Positions 50,278 through 59,627 are shown, counted from the stretch's first letter. The stretch: DNA of 64,000 bases from JASHPR01 sp963795055 (GCA_963795055.1 CAWCGJ010000038.1:32855-96854), one strand, 5' to 3'. Numbers and translations are program-made. The notes: generated from the sequence alone by a model not told the origin.

Positions 50278-50670
50278 CTACCCGGCGGTAGGGATGGTCT
50301 TCCTGTCCTGCTCAGGCCCGTTACCGGATGCCAGAGGGGTGCTTGCCAGAACCTGGCGGATCTTCCTGGCGATGCCCAGCGCGTTGATCGGGAACTCGGA
50401 ACTGGTTCCGCCGGGGCGGATCCGGATGACGGTCTGCCCCGAGGGCCGGGTCAGCGTCACCTGGGCGCGGAAGAACCGGTTGGAGACCCGGTTGGAGCCG
50501 ACGCTGACCAGGATGGTGTCGGGGTCTTGGTTTGGCTCTGCCGCGAAGAGACAGGCCTGGGGCATGCGCATCCCGGGGACCACGTGGTAGTGCGGCCCCA
50601 GGCCGGCGCGGAGCGCCCGGGTGACTTCCTCGCTCGTCAGGTCTGCTCGGGGGATCGTGATGGTTGGCAA
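50278..50670 (-). CDS. Actinobacterial protein of unknown function
   Basis: 130 residues, starting at TTG 50670 with AAGGGAG 7 nt upstream. The sequence (ITIPRADLTSEEVTRALRAG, HYHVVPGMRM, then FRAQVTLTRPSGQTVIRI and GIARKIRQVLAS) looks like a small alpha/beta protein. Similar proteins are, as I recall, widespread in actinobacteria but unnamed. The residue composition is that of a real gene. Confidence 0.6.
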   Translation of the reverse strand: MPTITIPRADLTSEEVTRALRAGLGPHYHVVPGMRMPQACLFAAEPNQDPDTILVSVGSNRVSNRFFRAQVTLTRPSGQTVIRIRPGGTSSEFPINALGIARKIRQVLASTPLASGNGPEQDRKTIPTAG

Positions 50671-50873
50671 CGACAGCTCCCTTCTCTCAGGTCACGACGT
50701 GATGTGCCAGCCTCGGTGACCGTGGGCGGGGCAGGCCGGATGTTGTGGAGATCTGCATCGTCACCCCAGCGGAAGCAGCGGGCGGCCAGGAACCCGAATA
50801 GGATGGCGTAGCCCGCCAGGGTGAGGTCCCGGCCTGAGCAGGCAGCCGGGACCACGCGACGGCTAGCGCGCTG

Positions 50874-51134
50874 GTCCACCTGGCCCCAGCCCTCGAGGGC
50901 TGTGCCGACTGCCTGGGACACCGAGCCAGTTGAGGCGAGGTCCAGCTGGGTGGCGACGGCTTCACCCCCGCCGTTCTCGATCTCGTCCACCACGGCCAGT
51001 GCCCTGTCTCGCTCGCGGTGGTAGGTCACCGCGACCCGCGCCCCTTCCGAACCGAACAGCAGCGCGGCCGCCCTGCCGATGCCCTGCGAACTCCCCGTGA
51101 CCACTGCTACCCGTCCTGCCAGGCCGAGGTCCAT
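50874..51134 (-). pseudogene. SDR oxidoreductase, 5' remnant
   Basis: The first 87 codons of a classical SDR: MDLGLAGRVAVVTGSSQGIG, then FGSEGARVAVTYHRERDRAL and WGQVD, where the NNAG strand should follow. Similarity stops there and the frame runs on through unrelated sequence to 50637. Start ATG 51134. It is divergent from the TetR gene at 51227, which probably controlled it. Confidence 0.8.
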
Positions 51135-51162
51135 CAGCCACCTCCCGTGGCCGCCCACATTT

Positions 51163-51204
51163 CTGGAGTACTCTTCCAGTTAGACGATGACTACAACTAT
51201 AGTC
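51163..51204. promoter_or_regulatory. Inverted repeats between SDR remnant and TetR
   Basis: GACTA and TAGTC face each other over 6 bp at 51189-51204, and CTGGA/TCCAG at 51163-51179 with GAGTACTC inside. The AT-rich 16-bp element is the better candidate for TetR binding. Confidence 0.5.
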
Positions 51205-51226
51205 AAATTGGAGAGATCGTCCAGCT

Positions 51227-51898
51227 ATGAACCCTCCCAGAGCCGCGGACAACGATCCCCGGGGACAGGGGTCCGCCCGACGCCGCGACGGCATCCGCCG
51301 CCGCGACGAGCTGCTCGACGCAGCCCTCACCTGTTTTTCAGAGCGCGGGCTGCTCGGCACGCGGATCGAAGACATCCGCCGGGCGGCCGCCGCCAGCCCG
51401 TCCAGCGTCTACAACCTCTTCGACGGCCTGCCGTCGCTCACCGTCGCCTTGCTGGCCCGCACTTTCGAGCGCCTTTTCGCCCACGTGGCCAGCCGGACAC
51501 GGGCAGAAGACCGCCCCGATGCCGCTGTCCGCGCCCTGGTCGACGGGCACCTCGAATGGGTTCTCGGCCATGAGGACGAAGCCAGGTTCATGTACGGGGC
51601 CATGGCACTGGAACTTGCCACGGCCCAGCGGGAGGAACTGGCCGAGCTGAAGGCCAACCTGGCGGTCCCGGTGATGGGGCACCTGGCATCGCTGGCCGGC
51701 CAAGGTGCCCTGCCGGCCTGGCCCGCCTCCACCCTGGAGTTCATCGTCCTTGGCCCCGCCCATGAGGCGTGCCGCCGCTACCTGGCGGGCACCGCAGTGG
51801 ACCTGGCCGGATTGCGGAGGCTGCTGCCGGGCGTGGCCTGGAAGTCTGTGAGCGCGTTCGCGGCGGCGTCACCAGCCCGGGAACCAACAGCCGGGTGA
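51227..51898 (+). CDS. TetR family transcriptional regulator
   Basis: 223 residues. Helix-turn-helix: LLDAALTCFSERGLLGTRIE, then IRRAAAASPSSVYNLFDGLPSL. The C-terminal part with MYGAMALELATAQREELAEL is a ligand/dimer domain without a specific label. ATG 51227. Divergent from an SDR gene of which only the 5' part is left, so its natural target may be lost. Autoregulation through the dyads just upstream is likely. Confidence 0.9.
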   Translation: MNPPRAADNDPRGQGSARRRDGIRRRDELLDAALTCFSERGLLGTRIEDIRRAAAASPSSVYNLFDGLPSLTVALLARTFERLFAHVASRTRAEDRPDAAVRALVDGHLEWVLGHEDEARFMYGAMALELATAQREELAELKANLAVPVMGHLASLAGQGALPAWPASTLEFIVLGPAHEACRRYLAGTAVDLAGLRRLLPGVAWKSVSAFAAASPAREPTAG

Positions 51899-51972
51899 GC
51901 CGACGTCGATCACTAGCGCGCGACACGCCGGATCTGTGCGGCTTTTGGCGGGTGATCCGGCGGGCGGGACAC

Positions 51973-52028
51973 GGAAGCATCGGCGGTGCTACATCTGCCT
52001 CATGCTGAGGGAACCCGCTGATGCTTCC
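51973..52028. repeat. Inverted repeat downstream of TetR
   Basis: GGAAGCATCGGCGG (51973-51986) and CCGCTGATGCTTCC (52015-52028) pair with one mismatch around a 28-nt loop. A second dyad CCACGCAT/ATGCGTGG stands at 52071-52087. They may be terminators or remains of a mobile element; nothing else is found in 51899-52262. Confidence 0.55.
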
Positions 52029-52262
52029 TGGGCTGACCCCACCCGCCTCGTTGGCTGTCCTTAGCCGCGGCCACGCATGATGCGTGGTTGTACCGCGTGG
52101 AGGTTGGCCGGGGAGCACGCCGACGGGCACATGAGCCCGCACAGAGGCAACGTCGCGCAATTGACAGGGACCGGGTGCCCACAGCGCGCCGGAGCGCCGG
52201 ACCCAGGCCCGGCCGGCCAGGATCGTCAGGCGGCGGACCGGGCTGGCCAGGAATGATGCTGG

Positions 52263-52574
52263 TCAGGGACCGTCCTGGACCCGGTGCCACGTCTGCAGGC
52301 TGGTACCCAGCGCCGAACGATCGCCGGGCTCCATGAGCCCCACGTTGTTGTAGATGACGTCGAGTCGGCCGTACGATCGCACGACCTGTTCGTACATCGC
52401 CTCGACCTGCAGCTCGTCGGCGAGATCGGCCTGCGCCACGAACTGGCCGACGGCGTGCTCGGCTTGGTCTACCCCCGATCACCACAGCGCCCTCGCTCGC
52501 GAACCGCTCGGCCACGGCCTCGCCGATCTCGCTGGCAGCCCGTTGACCACGCAGACCTTATAGACCAGCCGCAT
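52263..52574 (-). pseudogene. SDR oxidoreductase, second remnant with frameshifts
   Basis: From ATG 52574 (MRLVYKVCVV) pieces of an SDR appear in changing frames: EAVAERFASEGAVVIG, then DLADELQVEAMYEQVVRSYG, RLDVIYNNVGLMEPGDRSAL and LQTWHRVQD, where it ends. The NNVG place is the NNAG strand. At least two frame changes and a lost 3' half. Directly downstream of the response regulator promoter-less end at 52594. Confidence 0.75.
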
Positions 52575-52593
52575 CACAGACACCCTCAGGATC

Positions 52594-53292
52594 TCAACCA
52601 GACCAGCCGGGGCGGACCAGGCCGGCCTCATAGGCGAACACCACGAGCTGAGCCCGGTCACGCGCGCCGAGCTTCATCATGGCTCGGGCGACGTGCGTCT
52701 TCACCGTGGACGGGCTGACGTAGATCTGCCCGGCGATCTCCTCGTTGGACAGGCCCGCCGCGATGAGGCCCAGCACCTCGCGCTCCCGGTCGGTCAGGTC
52801 CTCCATACCGCACACCGGCCGGGCGTCCCTGGTCCGGGCGGCGAACTCGGCGATAAGCCGCCTGGTCACTCCCGGGGACAGCAGCGCCTCGCCCGCCGCG
52901 ACCGTCCGCACCGCCCGGATCAGCTCGGCCGCGTCGGTGTCCTTGACCAGGAACCCCGCCGCCCCGGACCGCAGCGCGGCGAAGATATATTCATCCAGCT
53001 GGAACGTGGTCAAGATGATCACGTGCACGGCCCGGAGCGCCGGATCGGCGGCGATCTTCCGGGTGGCCTCGATGCCGTCCAGCCCGGGCATCCGGATGTC
53101 CATCAGCAGCACGTCCGGCTTCTCGCGCGCCGCCAGCCGGACCGCTCCGGCGCCGTCGGCGGCCTCGCCGACCACGGTGATGTCGTCCTCGGCGTCGAGC
53201 AGGGCGGCGAAGCCGGACCGGACCAGGGCCTGGTCATCGGCCAGCGCCGCCCGGATGACGCTGTGTCCTCGGATCCCCTCCGGCTCGCTCAT
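52594..53292 (-). CDS. NarL/FixJ family response regulator
   Basis: Receiver with ALADDQALVRSG, phosphoacceptor Asp in VLLMDIRMPGLDG and Lys in FLVKDTD; LuxR-type DNA-binding end (LTDREREVLGLIAAGLSNEE, then SPSTVKTHVARAMMKLGA). 232 residues. ATG 53292 overlaps the kinase stop by 4 bp. With the kinase and the divergent ABC transporter it forms a typical TCS-exporter set. Confidence 0.94.
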   Translation of the reverse strand: MSEPEGIRGHSVIRAALADDQALVRSGFAALLDAEDDITVVGEAADGAGAVRLAAREKPDVLLMDIRMPGLDGIEATRKIAADPALRAVHVIILTTFQLDEYIFAALRSGAAGFLVKDTDAAELIRAVRTVAAGEALLSPGVTRRLIAEFAARTRDARPVCGMEDLTDREREVLGLIAAGLSNEEIAGQIYVSPSTVKTHVARAMMKLGARDRAQLVVFAYEAGLVRPGWSG

Positions 53293-54428
53293 GTCGGGAG
53301 GCGGGCCAGGACCCGGAACCCGCCGCCGGGCCTGGGCCCGACGTCCAGCGTGCCGCCGAGGGCGCGGGCCCGTTCGGTCATGCCCGCCACGCCGTTACCG
53401 GGCCGCGGCAGGAGCACGACGCGGCCGTCGTCGTCGACCTCGATCGTGAGCGCGTCCGGGTCGTAACGCAGGCGGACGGTGGCCGTGTGGCCGCCGGAGT
53501 GGCGGACGGTGTTGGTCAACGCCTCCTGGACGATGCGATATGCGGCCGCGTCCACCCCGGCCGACACCGGCCGCGGAACTCCCTCCCGTTTGACCCGGAC
53601 CGCTATCCCGGCGGTCCGGGTATGCGCGGCCAGTGCGCCCAGCCGGTCCAGGCCCGGACTCGGGACCAGCGGAGCGTCCGCGCCGTCGGCCCGCAGTACC
53701 CCGAGCACCGTCCGCAGCTCACCCAGTGCCTGTCGGCTCACCTCGTGGATGGCGGTGAGCGCCTCGCGGGCTCGTTCCGGCTGCCGGTCCATCAGGTGCA
53801 ACGCAGTGTTAGCCTGCACGTTGATCACCGAGATGTTGTGCGCCACCACGTCGTGCAGGTCCCGGGCGATGGCCAGGCGCTCGTCGCTGGCGCGGCGACG
53901 GGCCTCCTCGGCCTGGCGCTTCCTGATCGCGACGGTCCGCTGGTTCCGGACCCGGATCAGCTCCGCGACCGACAGCAGGGTGATCAGCCCCGCCAGCAGC
54001 CCTAGCGCGAAGGCCTCCGTCGCGTGCCCGCGCGTGCCGATCAGCCAGGGCGGCCACACCGAGACTAGGTAGCCGACCACCAGGGACGCGATCGCCGCCG
54101 CGCGCTTGCGGTACACGACTGCGTTGATAAACGCGGCGATCAGCACAAACCACGCCACCGACACGTTTTGCGCCGCGCCGCCGCCAGCGGCCGCCGCGGC
54201 CAGTGCCGCGGCCAGGGCGACGGCCAGTACGGGGACCGGATAGCGCCGACGGACCAGCAGCGCGGCCGCCCCCCCGGCCAGCAGCAGGTACGCGGCCAGG
54301 CCGGGCCGCTGCTGGCCGTGATGGGAGGCCGCGGCCAGCCAGACGGCCACCTGCGCGGCGGCCACAGCCGCCGCGAGCGCGGCGTCGACCGCCCACCGCC
54401 GGGCAGGAGAGGAGGCTGTAGTAATCAT
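53289..54428 (-). CDS. Sensor histidine kinase (HisKA_3 type)
   Basis: 379 residues. About five membrane segments in the first 150, then the phosphoacceptor His in AIARDLHDVVAHNISVINVQ, N box YRIVQEALTNTVRH, and G box GNGVAGMTERARALGG, ending FRVLARLPT. Short loops between the helices mean there is no sizeable outside sensor domain, as in kinases that sense through the membrane or through their transporter. Divergent from the ABC genes with about 140 bp between, where the response regulator should bind. Confidence 0.93.
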   Translation of the reverse strand: MITTASSPARRWAVDAALAAAVAAAQVAVWLAAASHHGQQRPGLAAYLLLAGGAAALLVRRRYPVPVLAVALAAALAAAAAGGGAAQNVSVAWFVLIAAFINAVVYRKRAAAIASLVVGYLVSVWPPWLIGTRGHATEAFALGLLAGLITLLSVAELIRVRNQRTVAIRKRQAEEARRRASDERLAIARDLHDVVAHNISVINVQANTALHLMDRQPERAREALTAIHEVSRQALGELRTVLGVLRADGADAPLVPSPGLDRLGALAAHTRTAGIAVRVKREGVPRPVSAGVDAAAYRIVQEALTNTVRHSGGHTATVRLRYDPDALTIEVDDDGRVVLLPRPGNGVAGMTERARALGGTLDVGPRPGGGFRVLARLPT

Positions 54429-54564
54429 CGCTGATACGAACGTACCGGCCGGTCAGCCGGACAGGCATCGTCCCACGGCCGGCTTTCCGGGCGGTCGGCT
54501 ACTCCCCAGGACGACCCAACACTGGCTGCTGAGCCGACGACACAGGCGGCCGGGCCCGCACACC

Positions 54565-55296
54565 ATGGCGGGCATGACGATCATCCAAGCCCACGGGCTC
54601 ACCAAGAACTACGGTTCCGTCCGGGCGGTCGACGACCTCAGCTTCAGCGTGGACCGGGGATCGGTGACCGGTTTCCTCGGCCCGAACGGCGCCGGGAAAA
54701 CCACCACGCTGCGCATGCTGCTCGGCCTAGTCGCTCCCGACGCGGGCACCGCCACCATCGGCGGCCGCGTCTACGCCGACCTGCCCGAACCGCTGCACCT
54801 CGTCGGCGCGGTCCTGGAGGCCTCCAGCTTCCATCCTGGCCGTACCGCCCGCAGCCACCTGCGCATCCAGGCCCTGGCCGCCGCCGTCGACCCGTCCCGG
54901 ATCGACGAGGTACTGGATCTGGTTCAGCTCACCGCCGCGGCGGGCCGGCGGATCGGCGGGTTCTCCCTCGGCATGCGGCAGCGGCTGGGCCTGGCCACCG
55001 CCCTGCTGGCCGACCCGGAGATCCTCATCCTGGACGAGCCGGCCAACGGCCTGGACCCGGAGGGCGTGCACTGGCTGCGCGGCCTGCTGTGCGGGTTCGC
55101 CGCCGAGGGCGGCACCGTGCTGGTGTCCAGCCACATGCTGGCCGAGACGGCGCAGACCGTTGATTCAGTGGTGATCATCGACCACGGCCGCCTGGTCACC
55201 CAGTCCCCGCTCGCCTCGCTCACCGCCCACGGCGACCTGGAAGACGCGTTCCTCCAGCTCACCGGGCACCGGTCAGTCAAGGAGGCCTGGAAATGA
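54565..55296 (+). CDS. ABC transporter ATP-binding protein (BcrA-like)
   Basis: 243 residues. Walker A GPNGAGKTTT, signature FSLGMRQRLGLATAL, Walker B ILILDEPANGLDPEG and switch SSHMLAE. The type is that of bacitracin/lantibiotic exporters. ATG 54565 or 54574; neither has a clear ribosome site. It overlaps the permease start by 4 bp. Control by the divergent two-component system is likely. Confidence 0.94.
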   Translation: MAGMTIIQAHGLTKNYGSVRAVDDLSFSVDRGSVTGFLGPNGAGKTTTLRMLLGLVAPDAGTATIGGRVYADLPEPLHLVGAVLEASSFHPGRTARSHLRIQALAAAVDPSRIDEVLDLVQLTAAAGRRIGGFSLGMRQRLGLATALLADPEILILDEPANGLDPEGVHWLRGLLCGFAAEGGTVLVSSHMLAETAQTVDSVVIIDHGRLVTQSPLASLTAHGDLEDAFLQLTGHRSVKEAWK

Positions 55297-56078
55297 TCCG
55301 GCAGATCCGCATCGAGCTGCTCAAGCTGGTCACCGTCCGGCTCGGCTACGGCCTGCTGGCCTTCGCCGCCGCGCTCACCGGCATCTTCTCCGCTGTCGAG
55401 GCGTCCCGCGCCGGAACCAGCAACGGGACCGCGCCGCTCAATACCTACTCCGGTCTGAGCGCCGTCGTCACCGGCGGTGTGTGGGGCCTGATCTTCGCCG
55501 CGGTGCTCGGAGTGACGATCTCCAGCGGCGAGTTCCGGCACCAGACCGCGACCCTCACCTACCTGGCCACCCCAGACCGGGCCCGGGTACTGGCGGCCAA
55601 GATGGTCGCGGGCGCGGCAGGCGGCGCGGTGTTCGGCCTGGTCGTCGACCTGGTAGCCACCGCCGTCGGGCTCGGCTTCGTGGCCGGGCACCACTATCCC
55701 GTCTCGATCGGCACGGTGACGTTCGTCCGCTTCGGGCTCGGCCACCTGGTAGGCGGCGCGCTGATGGGCAGCCTCGGCGTGGTGCTCGGGTCGCTGGTCC
55801 GCTCCCAGCTCGCCAGCGTGATCGGGGTTTTCGTCTGGTCGATCATCCTGGAGTCGCTGATCGGCGCCTCGTTCACCTCGATCCGGCCCTACCTGCCGTA
55901 CACCGCGGCGACGAGCCTGGCCGGCACCGCCCTGGGCGCGGCCGGGTTCGGCCCCTCGCGCGCGGTCAGCCCCGGCACCCCGCTGTCGTTCGCGGGCGCC
56001 ACCGCCCTGCTGGCCGGCCTGGCCGCGGTGCTGGCATTCGTGGCCGCGCGGACCACGGTGCGCCGGGACATCTCATGA
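55293..56078 (+). CDS. ABC transporter permease
   Basis: 261 residues with about six membrane segments; no outside sensor loop of the BceB kind, so BcrB-like. Marks: LRHQT-like FRHQTATLTYLATPDRARVL near the middle and LVRSQLASVIGVFVWSIILE. It overlaps both neighbours by 4 bp. Substrate unknown, possibly a peptide antibiotic or lipid. Confidence 0.88.
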   Translation: MIRQIRIELLKLVTVRLGYGLLAFAAALTGIFSAVEASRAGTSNGTAPLNTYSGLSAVVTGGVWGLIFAAVLGVTISSGEFRHQTATLTYLATPDRARVLAAKMVAGAAGGAVFGLVVDLVATAVGLGFVAGHHYPVSIGTVTFVRFGLGHLVGGALMGSLGVVLGSLVRSQLASVIGVFVWSIILESLIGASFTSIRPYLPYTAATSLAGTALGAAGFGPSRAVSPGTPLSFAGATALLAGLAAVLAFVAARTTVRRDIS

Positions 56079-56470
56079 CGACCCGGCAGCTCAGGCTGGG
56101 CCGATACCGGCTCATCGCGGCCTTGATGGCGCTGGGAGCAGCCAGCCTGGCGGTGGCCTCCGCGCTGCACCTGGCCGGCCTCGTGCACGGTCGCCGGCCG
56201 TCGTTCTCGGCGACCTGGGCGGGCGCCGCCGAGGCGGTCATCGGCCTGGTCCTACTGGCCGGAGCGATCACCCTGGCCCGGCGCGGAACCGAGGGGCGCC
56301 CGGCCGCGCTGGCAGCGACCGGATTCGCGATCGCCGGATTCATCTACGGCCTCAGCATCACCGCCCAGGCCGGCGATCTGCCCGATATCACCTACCACGC
56401 CACCGTCCTGCCCTTGCTGATCCTGACGCTGGTCCTCATCATCCGCGCTAAGAACGCGGACCGCGGGTGA
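56075..56470 (+). CDS. Four-helix membrane protein of the ABC operon
   Basis: 131 residues. Four hydrophobic segments: LIAALMALGAASLAVASALH, AAEAVIGLVLLAGAITLA, AALAATGFAIAGFIYGL and ATVLPLLILTLVLIIRA. ATG 56075 overlaps the permease stop as ATGA, so it is the third gene of the exporter unit. No family recognised; perhaps a helper or immunity-type protein. Confidence 0.75.
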   Translation: MTTRQLRLGRYRLIAALMALGAASLAVASALHLAGLVHGRRPSFSATWAGAAEAVIGLVLLAGAITLARRGTEGRPAALAATGFAIAGFIYGLSITAQAGDLPDITYHATVLPLLILTLVLIIRAKNADRG

Positions 56471-56526
56471 CCGGCAGTGCCGCTGCCGCCCGTGAAGGCC
56501 TCGTTGTCGGCGTGCACACTTAAGGA

Positions 56527-56648
56527 GTGGCACGCGTCATCGCCGGCGAGCTCAACGACCGGCCCCGTCAACGCTTCGGCTACCACACCCCCGCGAGCAA
56601 CTCGCTAAGCTCCTCACCGACGACCAACGCGTTGCGACGACCTCATGA
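56527..56648 (+). mobile_element. IS30-type transposase, C-terminal remnant
   Basis: AGELNDRPRQRFGYHTP in one frame and, after a one-base loss, REQLAKLLTDDQRVATTS and TGA in the next. This is the usual end of IS30-family transposases. Nothing else of the gene is left. It shows past transposition in this region. Confidence 0.8.
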
Positions 56649-57087
56649 AACCGCCAGCCCATTCTCCCGTTTACGCTCGCCGTCGGCCGGGGATAGCAGA
56701 CGCTGCTCCGGCCCTGGCCGTCACCCCCCCATGCCGCGAAGCGTGTGCGCACGTGCCGCGCAAGGTCACCCCGGTGCCGTTGAGGTGAACTGGTCGACTG
56801 GCCCAAGGGCACGCGACGGGGCGTATGCAGACGCCGCCGTCGGCCGCGCCGGGTCTGTCAACTTAACGGGCCGTGACGGAGCGTGAGGAACAGTCGTCTT
56901 CGCCCGGCTTCATCGCTGGGTCCGCGCGCTCAGCGGGGTGCCAGCCGCCGCGTCATCCCGCTGAGCGCGTACGGCGATCAGAGCGGGCCGGGGGGATCGA
57001 ACAGCACGTTTCCATCCTGCAGGATCGATCCCGGTCCGTCAGCGCTGCCGTACTCCTCGTACTGCCCGCCGTCAGTGCACTGGTCGC
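56649..57087. other. Gene-free stretch after the IS30 remnant
   Basis: No convincing gene on either strand; frames present are short and lack ribosome sites. It probably holds the old right end of the IS30 element and the 3' end region of the lipoprotein gene. No terminal inverted repeat could be fixed. Confidence 0.4.
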
Positions 57088-57927
57088 TCAGTTGTACGAG
57101 ACAACGGTAAACGAGCTGCCGTTGGGCGTGACGCTAACGATGGCCACGTGTTCCGCCCCGGACGGTCGGTAGAAGACCGTGCACTTGTAGTTGTCCGTAG
57201 ACGTCTCCGCGCACGTGGCTTCGGACTGGAGGCTCGCCCCCTTCGTCTGGACAATCCAGTCCGTGATGGCCTGGTCCAGCTGACTGAGATTGTTGTAGTT
57301 ACGCGATCCCGACGGGGTTGTGGGCGTTGACGAAGGCGCCAGCGTCGGTGCCGACGACGGGCTCGGCGGCGCTAGCCCGGGTACGGCCACCTGCTTGCCG
57401 CCTACAGACAGCTGGAGGAAGAGATCGCTACCGCTGAGGTGGCTCGTGTCGGTTGAGCCGATGGTCCACAGCATGTTGGTGTAACGGCCGCCCACCACGT
57501 CAGACAACGTGATGGTAACCGGCTCGGTATGGCTGCACCCATTAACGCAATTATATACTACCTCGGTACCATGGCCCGAGGCTCCGGTCTCATTCCACGA
57601 CGTCCATACCAGGTTGCGCGCCTGGAAGTCGCCACTTCCAGACATGCCGAGGCCGGTCGGTTCAATTACGCCGTAGCTGCCTGCGGTTGGTGGCCGGATG
57701 ATAAGCAACGGCCCTGACGGCATGGCTGCGACCGGAGACGGCGACGCATGCGCTGGTTTTGTGGAAGCAGTGGCACTCACGCCCGGATGGGCGGTGGAGT
57801 TGCTGGCGGCCGCGCTGGGCTGTGCACTGCTGTGGGCGGCTGCGCTCGTGCCGCTACTGCCACCGCAGGCTGCAGTCAGGAGCAAGATGGCTGCGAGCCC
57901 CAAGCCGACTGATAGTACCCTTTTCAC
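57088..57927 (-). CDS. Secreted lipoprotein of unknown function
   Basis: 279 residues. Signal peptide MKRVLSVGLGLAAILLLTAA followed by the lipobox Cys (LTAAC). A Ser/Ala/Thr/Pro linker of about 60 residues comes next, then a domain with VVYNCVNGCSHTEPVTITLS and a C-terminal part with QLDQAITDWIVQTKGASLQS, ATCAE and YKCTVFYRPSG. The paired Cys suggest disulfides. The C-terminal part resembles small DUF4333-like outside domains of lipoproteins, but not surely. The codon use is less GC-biased than in the core genes. Promoter lies in the AT-rich stretch upstream. Confidence 0.78.
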   Translation of the reverse strand: MKRVLSVGLGLAAILLLTAACGGSSGTSAAAHSSAQPSAAASNSTAHPGVSATASTKPAHASPSPVAAMPSGPLLIIRPPTAGSYGVIEPTGLGMSGSGDFQARNLVWTSWNETGASGHGTEVVYNCVNGCSHTEPVTITLSDVVGGRYTNMLWTIGSTDTSHLSGSDLFLQLSVGGKQVAVPGLAPPSPSSAPTLAPSSTPTTPSGSRNYNNLSQLDQAITDWIVQTKGASLQSEATCAETSTDNYKCTVFYRPSGAEHVAIVSVTPNGSSFTVVSYN

Positions 57928-58434
57928 AGTTCTCCATTCTGAACTGTCAGAAAGCAGTCTTAAACGCCCACTAGATCATAGGCCTTTATAATTTCGCCAG
58001 ATATTGTGTGATCTGTAACGCTTCTTGATTAAACCATAATTCCCGTATCAAGCCGTGATCTTGTATAATGTCCTAGTTGCCACTTATAAGAGCGCCCAAG
58101 TGAAGCCGCATTTAAAAAGCGGTCATAAGTTAAAATTTGGGTGCAACTCTGCTCAAGTGACACATAAATCGGACAGGTGGATTGTTCCAGCGTGATTGGC
58201 GCATCGAGCAGGCTCATGTGAGCATTTCAGGCACGCTGCTGGCCGGAGAGGTTGCACGGGCGATGCTTAGACCTGGCTAAAAGGAGCGGCTAGCGGGTCT
58301 GATCCTGTCAACCCCGAGTGGCCCCGGTGTTCTCTTCCTATCTGGCCCTGCCTGATTTGCAGCGGGTCAGAGCGGCAGGGGTCCGGCCGGGTCGTTGCGG
58401 GGCGGGTCTTCGGGAAAGGACTGCTGGGCGAGCC
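57928..58434. other. AT-rich intergenic stretch
   Basis: From about 57910 to 58210 the sequence is far more AT-rich than anything else here (for example TTATAATTTC, TATAATGTCC, ATTTAAAAAGC). Several TATAAT-like elements are present, so promoters for the lipoprotein gene on the left are likely. No gene is seen; a 62-codon minus-strand frame (58029-58217) has no coding character. Confidence 0.6.
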
Positions 58435-58896
58435 TCAGGAGACGAAGCCGTGCGCCTCGTTTTGTGTCCTCGCCTCGCGGAAGCACGCGATCACCGACCA
58501 GATATAGATACCCACCAGGAGCGGGATTCCGATAAGCACGATGCTCAGGGCTATGGACGCCAGCCAGCAGCAGAGCATGATGATCCCCAGCTTCTTCCTG
58601 CCCATGAGGAGCAGGACGAGCCCAGGGAAGAAGAGGCCCCCGAAGGCATACAGCACCTCGTTCTTGTGTGCGTACAGCCTGTGCGGCGACTGGTTCTGGG
58701 CGACGGGAACGTACGGCGTGTCTGCGCTGACAGGGATTACAACAGTGGAAGGTGCCGCGAGGTCTTCGCTGCCTGCGACCGCGGGCAGCACCGGGCCGGC
58801 GAGTGGGGCAGCGTGCCACGCCTCTGCGCGACCTGCGCCTGCCTCGCCGTAAACTTCCCCTGAGTCTTCGTCCGGTGCAGGATAATGATCGGTCAT
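58435..58896 (-). CDS. Small membrane protein with Pro/Ala-rich N terminus
   Basis: 153 residues from ATG 58896. A soluble acidic N-terminal half of about 80 residues, then YAHKNEVLYAFGGLFFPGLV leading into two membrane segments (FPGLVLLLMGRKKLGIIML, then ALSIVLIGIPLLVGIYIWSV) and the tail CFREARTQNEAHGFVS. The pair of helices with a GRKK turn resembles TM2-type proteins. Function unknown. The longer frame to 58968 adds no conserved residues. Confidence 0.7.
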   Translation of the reverse strand: MTDHYPAPDEDSGEVYGEAGAGRAEAWHAAPLAGPVLPAVAGSEDLAAPSTVVIPVSADTPYVPVAQNQSPHRLYAHKNEVLYAFGGLFFPGLVLLLMGRKKLGIIMLCCWLASIALSIVLIGIPLLVGIYIWSVIACFREARTQNEAHGFVS

Positions 58897-59216
58897 GTGA
58901 GCCTTTCCGTTCGACTCGACGGTGTTCGGTACGACAATATGCATTAGGATCTTGCACGATGACGGCACTGACCGGCACTAGATCCGTCAACCAGGCCGCT
59001 GTATGTCAGTGGACAGATCGACGAACTCGAGTACGGGATTGCTCGACTTCCAGAATGATTTTCCTTCCCCCGGGCACCTCAGATCCCCATCCACGGTGCT
59101 ATGAGATCTTTGACTATAAGTTGATTCGGGCACCGGTCGGCAAGTTGCCTAAACGCCTGTATTGTGTGGCCTGTTACGTGTAAACCACATGAAGACGCAA
59201 GACGTCTGTAGCTTGA
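58897..59216. other. Gene-free stretch
   Basis: No supported gene. The sequence is of medium GC content and holds many short frames only. The promoter of the TM protein should be in 58900-58960. Confidence 0.4.
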
Positions 59217-59627
59217 TCATTTATCCGTGAATATTGCTGGCACGCAAGCGACCCCTGGCCGCCAGCCGCAGTCCATGTGCCAGGCATCGGGCAGGACCCA
59301 GGGACCCGGTCCGGGGAGGGAGAACAGGATCTGGGCACCAAACCGTGGACGCTGCCAACCTCCGGCTCCGAAGATCATGTCCAAGGCATCGCTCACCGAT
59401 TGGTTGTCTACGAGCGGCCGGAACGCGGGGTCACCCTTGAGGCCCCGCCAGTTCAGGACCGGCGAACCCGCCCAGCTGGCGGGGTCGCCGGGGCGGAGCT
59501 CGGCCTGGCGTTCGGCGTGACGCCACACTGCCTCCTGCATGGCCGCGGCCTGCTCCGCAGAGAACGCGCCCTGGAGGCGGACGACGCCGGTGGCCTCGAA
59601 GCGTGATCGGATACCGGCCGTTTGCAT
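59217..59627 (-). pseudogene. Phytanoyl-CoA dioxygenase-like, N-terminal half only
   Basis: 136 codons: FEATGVVRLQGAFSAEQAAA, then FGAGGWQRPRFGAQILFSLP and WHMDCGW, where His-x-Asp is the first pair of iron ligands. After this the family needs about 100 more residues with the second His and the Arg for 2-oxoglutarate, but the frame ends at once in an AT-rich joint (FTDK then TGA). So it cannot be a working oxygenase. Confidence 0.82.

Noticed and set aside
58029..58217. 62-codon frame in the AT-rich stretch
   Set aside because: No ribosome site and no domain; AT-rich stretches give such frames by chance.
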